A DNA stretch of 64,000 bases, from positions 1,618,001 to 1,682,000 of the forward strand of contig JAQFVV010006221.1 of NCBI GenBank assembly GCA_028023455.1. The letters run 5' to 3'. The notes below the pieces were generated by a model that worked only from the letters and a program-made list of their open reading frames with translations, did not search any database and was not told the origin of the DNA. This document shows, one piece after another, positions 22,486-33,879 of this stretch. The DNA comes from Epiperipatus broadwayi. Its lineage: Eukaryota > Onychophora > Udeonychophora > Euonychophora > Peripatidae. Position numbers and translations under genes: made by a program. Numbering within the stretch: position 1 is the first letter of the stretch; every line of letters starts with the position of its first letter.

Positions 22486-23063
22486 AACGGGCAAAACTCT
22501 CCATACAGTAGTGCCATTCAGTGCCAACCAGAGTAATCAATGGATGCCAGAAGGCCTGTACATAAAATCCCCATCTAGTGCCTACTCATCCAATATCCCC
22601 AGACTAGTTTCTGGCTTGTGGCCTTCATCAATGTGGAGCTTTGAATGTGAGACAGTGCACCTAGATCTTAGGCCCTCCAGCAGACACCTTTTACCTCTAC
22701 TTAACTACAAAACTATGAGAATAAAATTGAAAGCACAATAATATTTTCAATCTAAGTTCAATAGCTTATATAATCATATGGGTCTGAACTCTGTTCAGTA
22801 ACCATACATTTTGGTGTCTTTGTCTCTTTAACAACCATAGCCACTAGTACTATCCTATTAGGCAGGATTGGTGTTAAACCACTAAACATCACATGATCAC
22901 CATTTCTTATGGTAGCACATCACTGTTTTTAAAACAGGCAAAACTCTCATACAGTAATCCATTGATTACTCTGGTTGGCACTGAGTGGCGCTACTGTATG
23001 GAGTGTTTTGCCTGTTTTAATAACAGTTATGTGTTAGCATAAGAAATGGTGATGATGTGATAT
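22486..23063 (-). mobile_element. Family A ribozyme element, near complete, with 11-bp TSD
   Basis: A 578-bp insertion is flanked by AATGATTCTAA (22475-22485 and 23064-23074). On the minus strand it has the 5' terminus 'ATATCACATCATCACCATTT', a short palindrome, and the body landmarks seen in the 15.9-17.3 kb array ('ACAAAGACACCAAAATGTAT', 'CATAGTTTTGTAGTTAAG'). The hammerhead follows at 22646-22588, then the 3' terminus 'GGAGAGTTTTGCCCG'. This copy gives the best view of a full unit. No ORF of any size is conserved between copies. Confidence 0.88.
22588..22646 (-). ncRNA. Hammerhead ribozyme-like motif, family A
   Basis: Outer stem I ATTCAA/TTGGAT (one G-U); inner stem I TCCACA/TGGGGA (one mismatch). 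The core reads TTGATGA (first core C changed to T, 22631-22625), stem II is GGC-CACAA-GCC, GAAA is intact, and cleavage is at GTC. It is probably inactive because of the C3 change, but the fold is otherwise complete. Confidence 0.68.
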
Positions 23064-23479
23064 AATGATTCTAATCAGAAAAAAACAGTATTTATACATA
23101 AAAATGTAAAGTGAATCTTGAAAATATCTAATGTAATTTAAGAAAGCAATTGGTTATTGCAGAGACAAGTAATAAATTCTACAGGATGAATGAAGGGTGG
23201 TAAAATTCGTATCAAAAAGTTCTAGTTAACAAAATGTAAATCAAATACAATGAAGTGCACAAGTTTGACCTGTATAGTGAAAGTAACTAGTCTATTAAAA
23301 CAGGATGCTAAAAAGAAAAGAAAGAATGCATTAACTTTGGTAAAACAATGAATAGATAATAGTAAAATACAGCACTGATAAAGTGGAAACAATGTATTTA
23401 TTTTATAAAATTAATAATAAAATAAAACAAGAATAAAGAAAGGATTTGATTAAGTAAAGCAGATACACACACATGCAAA

Positions 23480-24355
23480 TATGAAGCTGAAACTACATGC
23501 TTATACTGAAATAAATATGAACAAAGTAAAATATTATAGTGGAGGGATAGATGTATCTAACCTCACCTACGAGAACAGTGCAATATATCTTACACATAAA
23601 TTTTTTGCAATTTTGAATATGATTGAGAAAAATGTGAAAAGACACGTTCTTGTAGAAAATTGGTTAGTGGGAAATGAATTTATCCAAAATGAAATGGAAT
23701 TATCATCATTTTGTATGATAAGTTTTAAAAATAAATTAAAGATATTTATAAGATTACAATTTATATATGGGAACAGAATTGCTAAAATGTTTTTTAATTA
23801 GGTTATTTAGAAAGGATTTAATGCAAATTAGTTAACCCAGATATTAAAACATACAAAAGATTCAAATAGAGATTTAATCTTAACAGACCTGTACAAAAAA
23901 TGTGCTAAACATCTCAATAGAATATATGACATATAATCTATGAGTGATTTGAATATAAAACAATTAGTAAGTATAAAGGGGAATATGTTATAAAAATTAA
24001 AAGTGTGTAGATAAAAAAAAAGCTTCAATATTGAAGCAGAAGATATTAGTACAGAGAAATGCGCTAAAAATTGAAAAGAAGGTGCAAATTTGACATGTAA
24101 TTTATGTGGGTGTGGAACAAAAAATGTTGAATATTTATTATTAGAAAGTAATACTTTCAGTAAAAATAGAGAAGAAATAATGAAAGTCTGGAATATATGT
24201 AATAATAATAGAATAGACTATAAAAAAGAATTCATAGGAGTTTGTTTTTTTAGAGTGGATGAAAAAAATGAGAATTTTGGAACAACATATGAAGAAAATG
24301 GATGTATTCTTAAAATAGGAAGAAAGAAATAAAAATTGAATGATGATGAGTGTAC
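23480..24355 (+). pseudogene. LINE reverse transcriptase C-terminal remnant
   Basis: The first open block (23481-23801) contains IEKNVKRHVLVENWLVGNEF and IQNEMELSSF. This matches the LINE post-RT pattern 'lG.n....ne.i.gEmGwssF..R..k.kl.y..rl'. After stops, the second block (24090-24332) has CNLCGCGTKNVEYLLLES and SKNREEIMKVW, the C-x2-CG...H/Y-L-L..C/S zinc-binding tail. The element ends near 24345 at a short ATGATGATGAG tail. It is an inactive, 5'-truncated copy; the clade is uncertain. Confidence 0.65.
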
Positions 24356-25364
24356 AATATATATATAAATTAATAGTGGTTAACTATCTTTCAAAAGGAA
24401 ATTTTATTTACAAACCATAAGAATCATTTACAAAAAGAAGGGCATTTACATATCAATCTCAAAGGAGACCAGTCAAGAAAATCAAAGGTTACGCTTGTAT
24501 ATATAAACAAAAAACAATTAATTTCATATCAATTACATTAAGACATTAGTTATCACCAGAAATTGAAGACATATCACTTCCCATTCCAGAAATCATAGTA
24601 GTGGCCCATTTACATTAATCTGATCATGTATATCACATATATGATGGTGTTAGTCAATTCAAACACATAAGTTTGTTTAATTTATGAACATGTGGACAAT
24701 GGACAACTATTGTGAGTGATTTTAAACAAAAATTAACTCCAGTATGCATATTAAAATTGAAAGATTTCATGTCCTAATGAGAACTGAACTCATGGCTGCT
24801 GTCATCTTTAAGGTAATCATGCAATATCTTTAAACAAAATCTATTAATATAAATCATTTTTGAAATAGTGTTTGCATCTCAGTTCAGAACATAATAAAAG
24901 AAATAACATTTTCCATTTTTATATAATCTTATTCTCTCATTTTTAGACTATTATTTGATGAATTTGTTAGCTCTATTTATCACGTGTTTAATTGGTTTAC
25001 ACATGGTTATTTTAATATTTTTTATTAATCAATTTATACAACTCATTAAGATAATTGCAAAATAAACTGAAAGATCATGTATAATAAATGAATTGAAAAG
25101 CCTTTAATATCTCAATACTAGAAAAGAACTCCAAATAACCTTCAAAAAAGAACAGTGAGAATAAAGCATTACTCACCAGGCTGACTGACTGCTAAAAAAG
25201 GGAGTGTACGGTTTGAGTAGTTTTTCATTCTTTTTCTTTAACTAAAAAAAATATAGATATCTATTTACTGACCACTATCAGATGGTTCACTAGCAGTAGA
25301 TTATCTATTTAAAAGAAAAATTCTAATTCTGATTGAAACCTGAAAAAAAGTCCAAATTTTGCCC

Positions 25365-25445
25365 AGGCAGGATTCAAACCCAGGTTAAAGACAGATGCAT
25401 TATAAGTATACTGTGAAGTCTTGCATTATGTATGGACTTTTTAAA
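25365..25445 (-). mobile_element. tRNA-like SINE head fragment
   Basis: The minus strand shows 'GGGTTTGAATCCTGCC', a good B box with T-stem. The upstream A box is weak. A similar but poorer B box lies at 24785-24800. It is too degenerate to be a tRNA gene. Confidence 0.4.
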
Positions 25446-25689
25446 CATTAAACAGTGAAGATTTTATTGAACTTCTGTAGATTTATTAGAATAACATCAG
25501 AAGGTGAAAGCCAAATAAACCTGCAAAGCAATAATATTATTTGATTAATAAATTGTAAAGAATAGTCGCGACTAATGTCAGATGAAGTGGTAAGAACTAT
25601 TACAATGATTTATAAATAATGTGTTAAGCTCGTGTTCTTTTAAAAATTGTAACATAATATTTCAAATACAAGTAAATTTTATATACCTG

Positions 25690-26330
25690 GAGTCTAGATG
25701 TAATATAGGGGATTTGAACACAGATTTTTAAGCTCCTTCAGCCATTTATTCTATTTTATATAACACATGTTGCCACACATGTGAAAACGATAAATTATCT
25801 TCAATATACAATTGGTCCAAATCATCATCTCCCACACACATATAATCAGTGCTTGGGTTATATTAAGATAGCAAATCTTCAATGGTATGGATGGCTGGAG
25901 AATGGTATAGATTGAAGCCTGTCCATGAAAGTATGAAGATTTGCTATCTTAATATAAACAGAGCACTGATTATATATGTAATATATTTTTCTACTTTTCC
26001 TATGTATTGATTTCTACTTATGGAAATAGAATTAACAAGAGATGATGATGACTGCAGGACAGTCGAAACTGTTAGTTTGATATAAATAAAAGTATTGATA
26101 AATTGTTTAAGACAGGTATAAATGGTATGATATATATATGTGTGGGGGTGATGATCTAGACCAACTGATGAGTACTGGTTCAGCATGAAACACGTATATT
26201 GGAGATTATTTATCTTTTTCACATGTATGTGGTCATTCATGTGTGTCGGTTGTATGAGCTAGAGTAGATGGCGGAAAGGAGCTTGAAAGTCTGTGTTCAA
26301 ATTGTAACTAGATAACTTTATTAGGTTTAC
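25690..26330. mobile_element. Family B ribozyme repeat, antisense-sense dimer
   Basis: The antisense unit 25690-25870 and the sense unit 25935-26330 mirror each other ('TGCTATCTTAATATAA...GCACTGATTATAT' in both directions). The sense unit is interrupted at 25985-26130 by a short piece related to the 8.2-8.5 kb repeat. The unit then runs 'GTGGGGGTGATGATCTAGA', the hammerhead (26151-26209), 'TTTTTCACATGTATGTGG' and 'TTGAAAGTCTGTGTTCAAAT' (a B-box-like end). The antisense unit has lost the ribozyme core by deletion. Confidence 0.75.
26151..26209 (+). ncRNA. Hammerhead ribozyme motif, family B
   Basis: Stem I has an outer 7-bp part, ATGATCT (26151-26157) with AGATTAT (26203-26209), a 3-nt AGA bulge, and inner CCAA (26161-26164) with TTGG (26199-26202). 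The core CTGATGA (26165-26171) precedes stem II, GTACTG-GTT-CAGCAT (one A-C mismatch), then GAAA (26187-26190). The minimal stem III carries one mismatch, and the site ends ATA. Core residues are intact, so cleavage is plausible. Confidence 0.72.
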
Positions 26331-27159
26331 AATTAATATCAAGTAAATTAATTTAGTAATTTATTGTTTTAAGATACATATATGTATGCATTTTATTTTA
26401 ATAGGACTCATACTGTAGAAGCCGCATGATTTCAATATGTGAAGAACAAAATTATTAACAAGCTGAATTATTTGTAAAATAGTTACTGCGATGTTTTGAA
26501 TGCTTTATAAAGATCTTGTGTTTAGGTACTTTGAAGAATAAGAAACGAAAATAAATATTTGTTTTCTATTAAAGAATTTTGTAAATACTGTACTGTGACT
26601 GATATTAGATTTTAATAAATAAATAAAAATTATACAATAGCATTTCTTTTTTTGTCTTTAATAAAAAATTTCTTGAACTATTTTCAAATGATTCTTTAAA
26701 ATGTAATTAAATAAATGTCAACTTATGCCACAAAATGCTCTTCCAACCCATATTCGGCTTGCATAGAGTATACTTTGTAAATATAAAATTCAGGGAAGTA
26801 TCATTATATTCAGTGAAAGAATTTTATTGGCAGTGAAGTGTTTCAATTTAGAAATAAAGAACCATCTTCCGCGATATACGCTGATTCGAATAGTTTAAAA
26901 AGATAAACATAATATACTTATATTTAAAAAAAATAGTTTAAAAAGATAAATAAAATTTTTATTTAAAAAAGTAAAAATTAATAATTTCTACATTTTTTTT
27001 TTTTCAGCGTATAAATATATACACCCACCTATATATGTGTGGGTGTGTGTGTCAAAAACATTAAAATGCAGTTTGCAAGTATCTGTGAATTTTAGCATTT
27101 AAAATGCTCTCGGAAAGCAGATGTCATGGATATGTAAACTGCTGTATTACCCTATATCT
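26331..27159. other. Non-coding, nothing recognised
   Basis: AT-rich sequence with short GT-rich runs near 27040. No supported feature. Confidence 0.45.
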
Positions 27160-27690
27160 CATCATCATCAACTATTATCAGTCCGCTGCAGGACGAAGGT
27201 CTCTCCAAGGTCAATCCATCTTCTCCGATCTTTAGCTTCTCTTCTCCACATCACCCCTGCACACTTTCTTATTTCATCCATCCATTTCACATGTCTCTTT
27301 CTGGGTCTTTTACAATCTCTTGGAATCTAGTTTAAGATTTCAATTGTCCATCTATTATAATCTCTTCTAGCAATATGTCCAGCCCAACTCCACTTCAGTC
27401 TTTTAATTTTTTCAATGAGGTCAGTAACACCTGTTTGTTCTCTTACCCATATATTGCGTTTTTTGATCTCTTCTTGTTATCCCCAACATGTATCTTTCCA
27501 TACTTTTTTGAGTGGTCTGAAGTCTCTGTATCGCTCTTCTATTAAGTGTTCAAGTCTCAGATCCATAAGTAAGAACTGGTAAAACACATTTATTAAAAAC
27601 CTTCCTTTTCAAACACATAGGCATATTTCCTTTTAGTATAGAGTTATTTCTACCAAAAGCACTCCAAACAAGTTTAATTCTATGATTTCC
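27160..27690 (-). mobile_element. 5'-truncated RTE LINE 3' end
   Basis: About 530 bp align with 1287-1810, from the tail 'TCATCATCATCAACTATTAT' through 'TCCAAGTTC'-like and 'TCTTTTAATTTTTTCAATGAGG' to 'AAACAAGTTTAATTCTATGA'. It covers the end of the RT domain with frameshifts. Its 5' junction falls directly against the repeat at 27688-27790. Confidence 0.88.
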
Positions 27691-27790
27691 ATTCTTGCTA
27701 TTAAAAGGTGAGAAGGTTGCCTTGACAGCAGTGTGAAATATTGATTACTATCTTTATTGTAAATGTTTAGGTGTTTATTGGTTGGTTACT
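27688..27790 (+). repeat. Dispersed repeat shared with 60957-61056
   Basis: 'TTTCCATTCTTGCTATTAAAAGGTG' (in two pieces) followed by 'TTGCCTTGACAGCAGT' recurs almost unchanged at 60957-61056. The nature of the repeat is unknown. Confidence 0.75.
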
Positions 27791-28559
27791 GATGTGAGAG
27801 TTTAATAAGATTTAAATATTAATGTATTGCTACTTAGGATGGTGGAATATGCCAAGGCTGGCTATAGCAAAGGATATTAATCTTCAATTTTATATAAGCA
27901 TTTTAAAAATTTTTGTAGTTTTATTCCAGTTGTTTATTTTTATTATATATATATAATATAGTGGTTTTAATCAATTTTTCCACTGACCCCCAATCCACCC
28001 CCAGTTTGGATCAATCCCCTAGCCTGGGTTTGATATCAATCATTTTGGAAACTCCTGGATTAGATAAATACATATTCTTGATTATCATATCTATTAAATG
28101 GCATGGATAGAAATTTTTCTACAGAGCTTTACTGATATGTTTTACTTATAAAAAAATTGTAAGACCTTGAAGAATTGGTTCATATTATGTACAATGAAAT
28201 TTTTCTATCATTTCAATTCATTGTGATGTCTATTAACGTTTATTTTTTCCACAACTCACATGTGTGAGGAATCATTTTCTATAGTTAATTGATGAGCAGT
28301 TCCTTTGTGTTGAGGTTAATTTTTGATGCCTTTTCACTCTCTAGCAGCAGGTAATTCACTTATACATAAATGGCTACCTCTTACTTCCAATATGACAATT
28401 TTTTGTGGGTGGCATAAATTTGCCTGCAATATACTACTTCCTTGTCTAATTACATAAAGTAAACATGATGAATCAATCACTAATCCCATGTCAGCATATT
28501 CAAATCATCAGAACCATTTACAAGGCTTATACCTTTATTATTAAAATGTGATGTGACTT

Positions 28560-29030
28560 ACACTGCCTTCATGACCTTCCATTTTGTTCATTAGTCTTAA
28601 GTTATCTATCCTTCTTGTGAATTCCTCAATTTTTGCCTGACACTCATTAATACTGTATTTTATCAACATGATGGCTGTATCTTTACAATCATTTCCTTTG
28701 ATAAATAATGTCAGTGCTACATTTCTAAGTCACACTTTTGCATCTATTCTTAATAAATTGATATCTTCCATCAGTCAGTTGATTGCCACTTATATCTCTT
28801 GTTTGAACATTTTTGAAAGAACACTTTCCTTTTAAAATCCTTCAACTTTTTACAAAATATTTTCTTTTCCAGCTGTTCAACCACCACTTGCTTTTGAAAA
28901 TCTTTATATTCTGGAAACTCACATTTAATCAGGAACTCTTGATAGTTCTTAATTATTTCCAAAAAATCCTTGGAATTGATCTTAATAATTTCTAATCTTG
29001 TGTAAAAACTACTGTGGAAAGCCCACATGT
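28560..29030 (-). pseudogene. Decayed ORF of unknown origin
   Basis: The minus strand is open from 29028 to 28771 (MWAFHSSFYTRLEIIKINSK, DFLEIIKNYQEFLIKCEF, PEYKDFQKQVVVEQLEKKIF, CKKLKDFKRKV). A second stretch follows in another frame to about 28560 (MEDINLLRIDAKV, CKDTAIMLIKYSINECQAK, IEEFTRRIDNLRLMNKMEG). The charged, helix-rich composition resembles a transposon gag or ORF1 product, but I do not recognise it. One frameshift and one stop break it. Confidence 0.4.
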
Positions 29031-30084
29031 GCTGGGAATTAATTTGTCTGATAAAATTTGACTAGTATTATTTCCTTCCACATTATGTAACTAAAGCCAA
29101 CTAAAAAAATGCAAGCTCTATAAATACAAAGTAAAAGCTAAGATGAACTTTAAAGTTACCTCAGCAATGTTTCATTTGTGATTCACCTCATTCCCAAACT
29201 CATTTTCTTCTCTATAATCATAATGAAAATACAGTAAATTAAAACCATTATTGGTATCATAAGAAACACAATGAACATTCATCTAACATCCCAAAAATCA
29301 CATCACAATTTGACTTCTAAAAAATATCACAAGCCTCATAAAATCAAAATATCATGTGGAGTTTATATAATTAATAAATATTACAAAATTTTATGTCCAA
29401 TTATAGTCTCATCAGATATTAATAGAACATAAAATTGTGAAATTGTTTATGTTTGTCAAGCCCATGCTTAAGATGCCAAATATAAAGGTAAAATGAATTA
29501 GGAATGGGTTTATTCCAGCCAATAAAGTCCTTCACAGTCAATTGACATTTATTGAGATGCCATGTTTAAGGTGACAAATGTAATGGTAAAATAATGATAA
29601 AGTATTTACAATCAAGAAAAATCTTTTAGAAACAATCCTTTTTATGAACGTTTGTTAGTAGTGTATCTTTTATTTATATCTGATTGAATTAAGGAAAAAT
29701 TAACAGTTTTTTTTAAAAAAAAACTAAATTAAATTATTTACAATAGACTACTAATTTTTAAAAAGTGCTAGGAGCAGTATTCTTTTTTTTGTATCTTAAT
29801 CTCAATTTAGCAAATTTACTCTCACCCAATTAATGATATGTTTAAAAATATATAATTTAAATATAAAGCAAAGCCGTAACAGCTTAAGAATTTCCAGAAG
29901 CAATCTTTTTTTAAAGAAAAAATTAGCATTTATAAAAAATAAATAAAATCAACATCAGACATTTTAAATATTTTTAATGGTTTTTAAATATTTTAATTAT
30001 ATACAGGTATATTAAAAATAAATATATGCACATATTTTGCAAATAATATATAGTTTTAAACTTTTCTCACAAAAATGTAATCTC

Positions 30085-30475
30085 ATATAAATAATACATA
30101 CAACATGTATACTAAGAAAAGCTTGTTTAATATTTTAACACCCCCTAGTATTGACTGTTCTGAAAGAAACAATGTTAAACACATCACCAACAATATACAT
30201 GCAATCAACAAGAAATAATCCTATCTTGCCCTGTCAAAAAGTGTCTCATTTAAATAAAATTCATTTACATCTTATAATCAACTTTTATGTAAATCACCAC
30301 TTTTCATTCTACTATAAATCTCACAATTCTCTTGGATAATTAAACGTATGAGTATGACTACCAGTTGTTTGAAAGCATGCTCAGCATACTATGTTGATGT
30401 ATTTAACATTTTTATTTTAAAGTATTAAACAAGCTTTTCTTAGTATACATGTTATACATATTATTTATATTGAAA
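30085..30475. repeat. Foldback element with about 60-bp inverted ends
   Basis: Left end 30083-30142 and right end 30419-30475 are inverted copies. The core 'AAACAAGCTTTTCTTAGTAT' / 'ATACTAAGAAAAGCTTGTTT' is perfect and is followed by 'ACATGTT(A/G)TA'. The 270-bp interior has no ORF. It is probably a MITE or another antisense-sense dimer. Confidence 0.75.
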
Positions 30476-31903
30476 TAACCTATTAATAAAATTTGATGAT
30501 AAAATGCAAATAATATAATATTTAAGTAATGTTAAGTTGACTACTATAAAAAATAATGTGATGCAAAATGGCCTTTATAAGAAATTAGACCTTTCTGTAT
30601 ATAGCTTACATGTTCAGAAACCTTATTTGTCAAGTTAAACATTCCTTCCCTCTAAACTGTTACAAGTCATTTGCTTTTTGCTTCTTAATACTAAATTATT
30701 TCTCCAATCAATTTTCTATTCCATTTTAATAACAACTGCATCATTAATTGAATGATGCTATTCTCATATTATTCATTTTCATTAAAAGTATAAAATCACT
30801 CTCATTTCTTTATCTTTAAATTTCTCATACTCTCCATAAATTTATCTTATCCTCTTTTAACATCATGCATTCCAAAAATAAATATTCAAAAATCTCCTGT
30901 CTTTTTTACATAAATCTCATCTAGGTTCAAATCCTTATTCCACTTTTGATTTCTTTCCCTGGCATTCGAGACTCCTCTCCTTGTAAAAAATAACAATGAG
31001 ATTCCTTTAATATTTATGTACATGTTGTCCATTTTATATATTTTTATTTTTAAATAACTCCAAATTTCTATTTTTTACTTCTTTTTTTCTAACAACTTAT
31101 TTATCATTTCCCCCCACCAAACATAATTATTTAACTATTATATATTCTTTACACCATTATTTCTTCTAAAAATATATGCAAATGAACTATCTATCTATTA
31201 ATTCTGATTACTGTAAAATCTTTATTGTCTAATATGTTTGCTGCTTTCTGCACATAATCCAGTTAATCATTATTTTTATTAATTTACTTTCAAACCTTAA
31301 AATTTCCCTTATTAAAATATTTCCTATTTCACCTTGAATAGTCACATTTGCTGTCTGCAATTTATGAACCAATACATATCTATCTACTTTTTATTGCATT
31401 CTATTTAAAAATTTTCTGAATTGTTTGGTCATGACAAAGTACACCACTTATGAATGTTAAAGCAGGAACCATCTTCCCTTTTCCTAATAATTTTGCTTAC
31501 CTAATATTTATTACTTGAGAATCATTCCAGATTTTTAATTAATTCATTCTATATTTTGCTTTTCTTTTCGGCTTTAATTCTTTTTTATATACTCTTCCAA
31601 ACAAATATAATGTCATATTTCTCTTACTAGGATATTAGATTTTTTTTCTTCACTGAATTTAATCTTTATACTTTTTCTTACCTTTCTGCACTTATCTAAC
31701 AAATCTCCATTCCTTCTATACTGTTAGCAATAAAAACCATTCATCATATTATGTATTGTCTTGGTAACAACTATAGGAATCACATGATCACCATTTCTTA
31801 TGCTAGCACATCTGTTATTAACAAAGACAAAACTCTCCATACAGTAGTGCCATCTAGTGCCAACCAGAGGCTTGTGCATAAAATCCCCATCTAGTGCCTA
31901 CTC

Positions 31904-31962
31904 ATCCAATATCCCCAGACTAGTTTCTGGCTTGTGGCCTTCGTCAGTGAGAAGCTTTGGAT
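31904..31962 (-). ncRNA. Hammerhead ribozyme, family A, intact core
   Basis: Minus strand: ATCCAA (31962-31957) pairs perfectly with TTGGAT (31909-31904). TTCTCA (31953-31948) pairs with TGGGGA (31917-31912) including two G-U pairs. The core CTGACGA (31947-31941) precedes stem II GGC-CACAA-GCC, GAAA (31927-31924), stem III C-TA-G and cleavage triplet GTC ending at 31918. Every core position fits the hammerhead consensus; only the first stem II pair is an A-A mismatch. The internal loop in stem I and the stem II loop could form the usual tertiary contact. Predicted active; not tested. Confidence 0.82.
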
Positions 31963-32019
31963 CTGAAAGCACTGCTGGAGGGTTGCATTAGAACCTAAGA
32001 TCTAAGTGTGTGCTCTCAG

Positions 32020-32077
32020 ATTCAAAGCTCCTCACTGATGAAGGCCACAAGACAGAAACTAGTATGGGATATTGGAT
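32020..32077 (+). ncRNA. Hammerhead ribozyme motif, family A
   Basis: ATTCAA (32020-32025) with TTGGAT (32072-32077); TCCTCA (32029-32034) with TGGGA plus a one-base deletion. The core CTGATGA (32035-32041) and GAAA (32055-32058) are intact, with cleavage triplet GTA. Stem II GGC/GAC has one mismatch. Confidence 0.7.
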
Positions 32078-33250
32078 GAGTAGGCACTAGGTTGGGGATT
32101 TTATGCACAAGCCTCTGGCATTCATTGATTACTCTGGTCGGCACTGGATGGCACTACTGTATGGAGAGTTTTACCTTTGTTAACTATAGGAATCCCTATT
32201 CTTATGCCCAATTTTTCTATCAACCTCCAAATTTCTTAAAAAACTAAATAATAAAGATGATAACGAACATTTCTTATTCAGGTGATAATGAACATTCCTT
32301 ATTCAGGTGATAATAAGTATCCCTTATTCAGCCCAATTCCTATTGATTTTATAGAAACTATCAGTGTAAAAACTTTTAATCATTCCCAGCAATCCAAGTC
32401 TATTTTTATATTTTTAAGATTTTTCTGGTCTATTTATATATACCCTTTCATAAGTTTTTTCCATAACTAAAATTTTATGATTTATTTTTTTCATAACACA
32501 TTTCATTCAACTGAGAGGCAATTAATAAATTATCCCCCATCCCCTTCTTAATGGCATCATTCTGAATCTCCAAAATTTCTTTCTATTTCATCCATGCCTA
32601 AACATATATATTATTTATAAACTATAAAAAATATTGCTGGTAGTTTATGTCTTATTAACAATCTAAAAATCTTTTCTTTTCCTTTATATAATAATTCAAT
32701 TCTCATATTTTCTCATTTAACTGGGATTTTACTATCATTAATAATTTTATTAAAACTTTCTTTTAAATTATGTGTTGTTTATTTTCCACACCTACAACTG
32801 CTTCAGTTTCCATAATGTCTATTTCTCTTTCTTTTTTTCAATCTAGTTTTTGTTTTACTCAATTTTACATCCATCATTTACTATCTTCTCATAATCTCTG
32901 TTAAATAATATCCAATTATCAATTTTCTTCGCATAAAGTTTATTACAAATTCATTATTTCTTTCAAATTCTTTTCTATTCACATATTACCTTCATTTTTG
33001 CATTTAAAAAGTATATGATTTTCTTTTTTCTTTTTCATATCTCCAACAAATTTTCTTTTCTCACGCTATTATTTTCCTCCATTTTTATTGTAATTTTATT
33101 CTAGCTTTTTTTTTTTAAAATGGCTATCCTATTTAATGTTTACTTTCTCTTCCACTTGCTTCTTAACAATCTCTTTATAATTCATATAAGCCTTTTAATT
33201 TTTTTAAACACTTTTTATTCTCCCCAGTTTCTCTTATTAATCCCATGGTT

Positions 33251-33879
33251 TTTGCTATGTCTGGAGGGTATTATTAACTCATCAGTTGGAAGAGCTTAAG
33301 TACAATTTAAGGTAACAACATTTTTATTCAATGTTTGGATTTTTTTATAACAATCCATTTTTGTATAATTATTTCTCATTAGAATAATTGAATGATTAGC
33401 ATATGTAGATTTTTTTAAATAGCATATTTTATTCATATATTGTCTGCACATATTTACATAATTAAATAATAAACTTTATTTACATTCATGTATAGAACAA
33501 GCACAGACAGTCCACTTCTAAATAAGCAATCATTTGCAATCTTCTTCACCATATCCATTCACTTTTCACATCTTTTAAAACCACCATTTTTCAAAATTAT
33601 TTCCAAGATATTATTAAATCTATTCACTTTATTATTATTATTGCTTATTTTTTACACATCTCTGTCAATCTTCCTATTATATATTTATTCTTATCAAAAA
33701 CGTCCATCTTTTCTTTTTTAAAATCTTTTTTAATTCCTCTTTATCTTAGCAAAACATAATCAGTAGTATATTTCATATTCTGCTTCTACCACATAAACTC
33801 ATCATCACATAATTTATTTAAATTCTCAATTTAAACTCATTCTTTTTATACACTATCTTTGATAAGGCATCACTGATGA
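33251..33879. other. Non-coding, nothing recognised
   Basis: Pyrimidine-rich, probably the continuation of an old minus-strand LINE, but no motif can be read. Confidence 0.35.

Larger units (their letters stand above)
31782..32181. mobile_element. Family A ribozyme element with 13-bp TSD and two ribozymes
   Basis: Exactly 400 bp between direct repeats AACTATAGGAATC (31769-31781 and 32182-32194). It begins 'ACATGATCACCATTTCTTA' and ends 'GGAGAGTTTTACC'. The left half is antisense and the right half sense; each contains a hammerhead fold. The host DNA is an old LINE copy, so this insertion is younger. The clean TSD and good core preservation make it the best candidate for a recently active copy. 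Confidence 0.9.
30740..33250 (-). pseudogene. Heavily decayed LINE reverse transcriptase
   Basis: Minus-strand blocks in the right order are faintly readable. LSSLLFSFLRNLEVDRKIG near 32260 looks like the '..LSP.LF.L.l..L' segment. A segment after the inserted repeat includes LLDKCRKVRKSIKIKFSEEK. VDRYVLVHKLQTANVTIQGE with IGNILIRE near 31330-31390 is the LINE post-RT motif. LECMMLKEDKINLWRV near 30850 is the zinc-tail region. Stops are frequent. A family A ribozyme element (31782-32181) is inserted in it. The reading is approximate and the boundaries are uncertain. Confidence 0.45.

Noticed and set aside
22373-22741. 122-codon ORF as a gene
   Set aside because: Most of it runs through the family A repeat and its ribozyme; it is not maintained in other copies.
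33270-33310. Hammerhead core suggested by TCATCAGTTGG
   Set aside because: The CTGATGA on the minus strand has no stem II hairpin and no GAAA at the proper distance.
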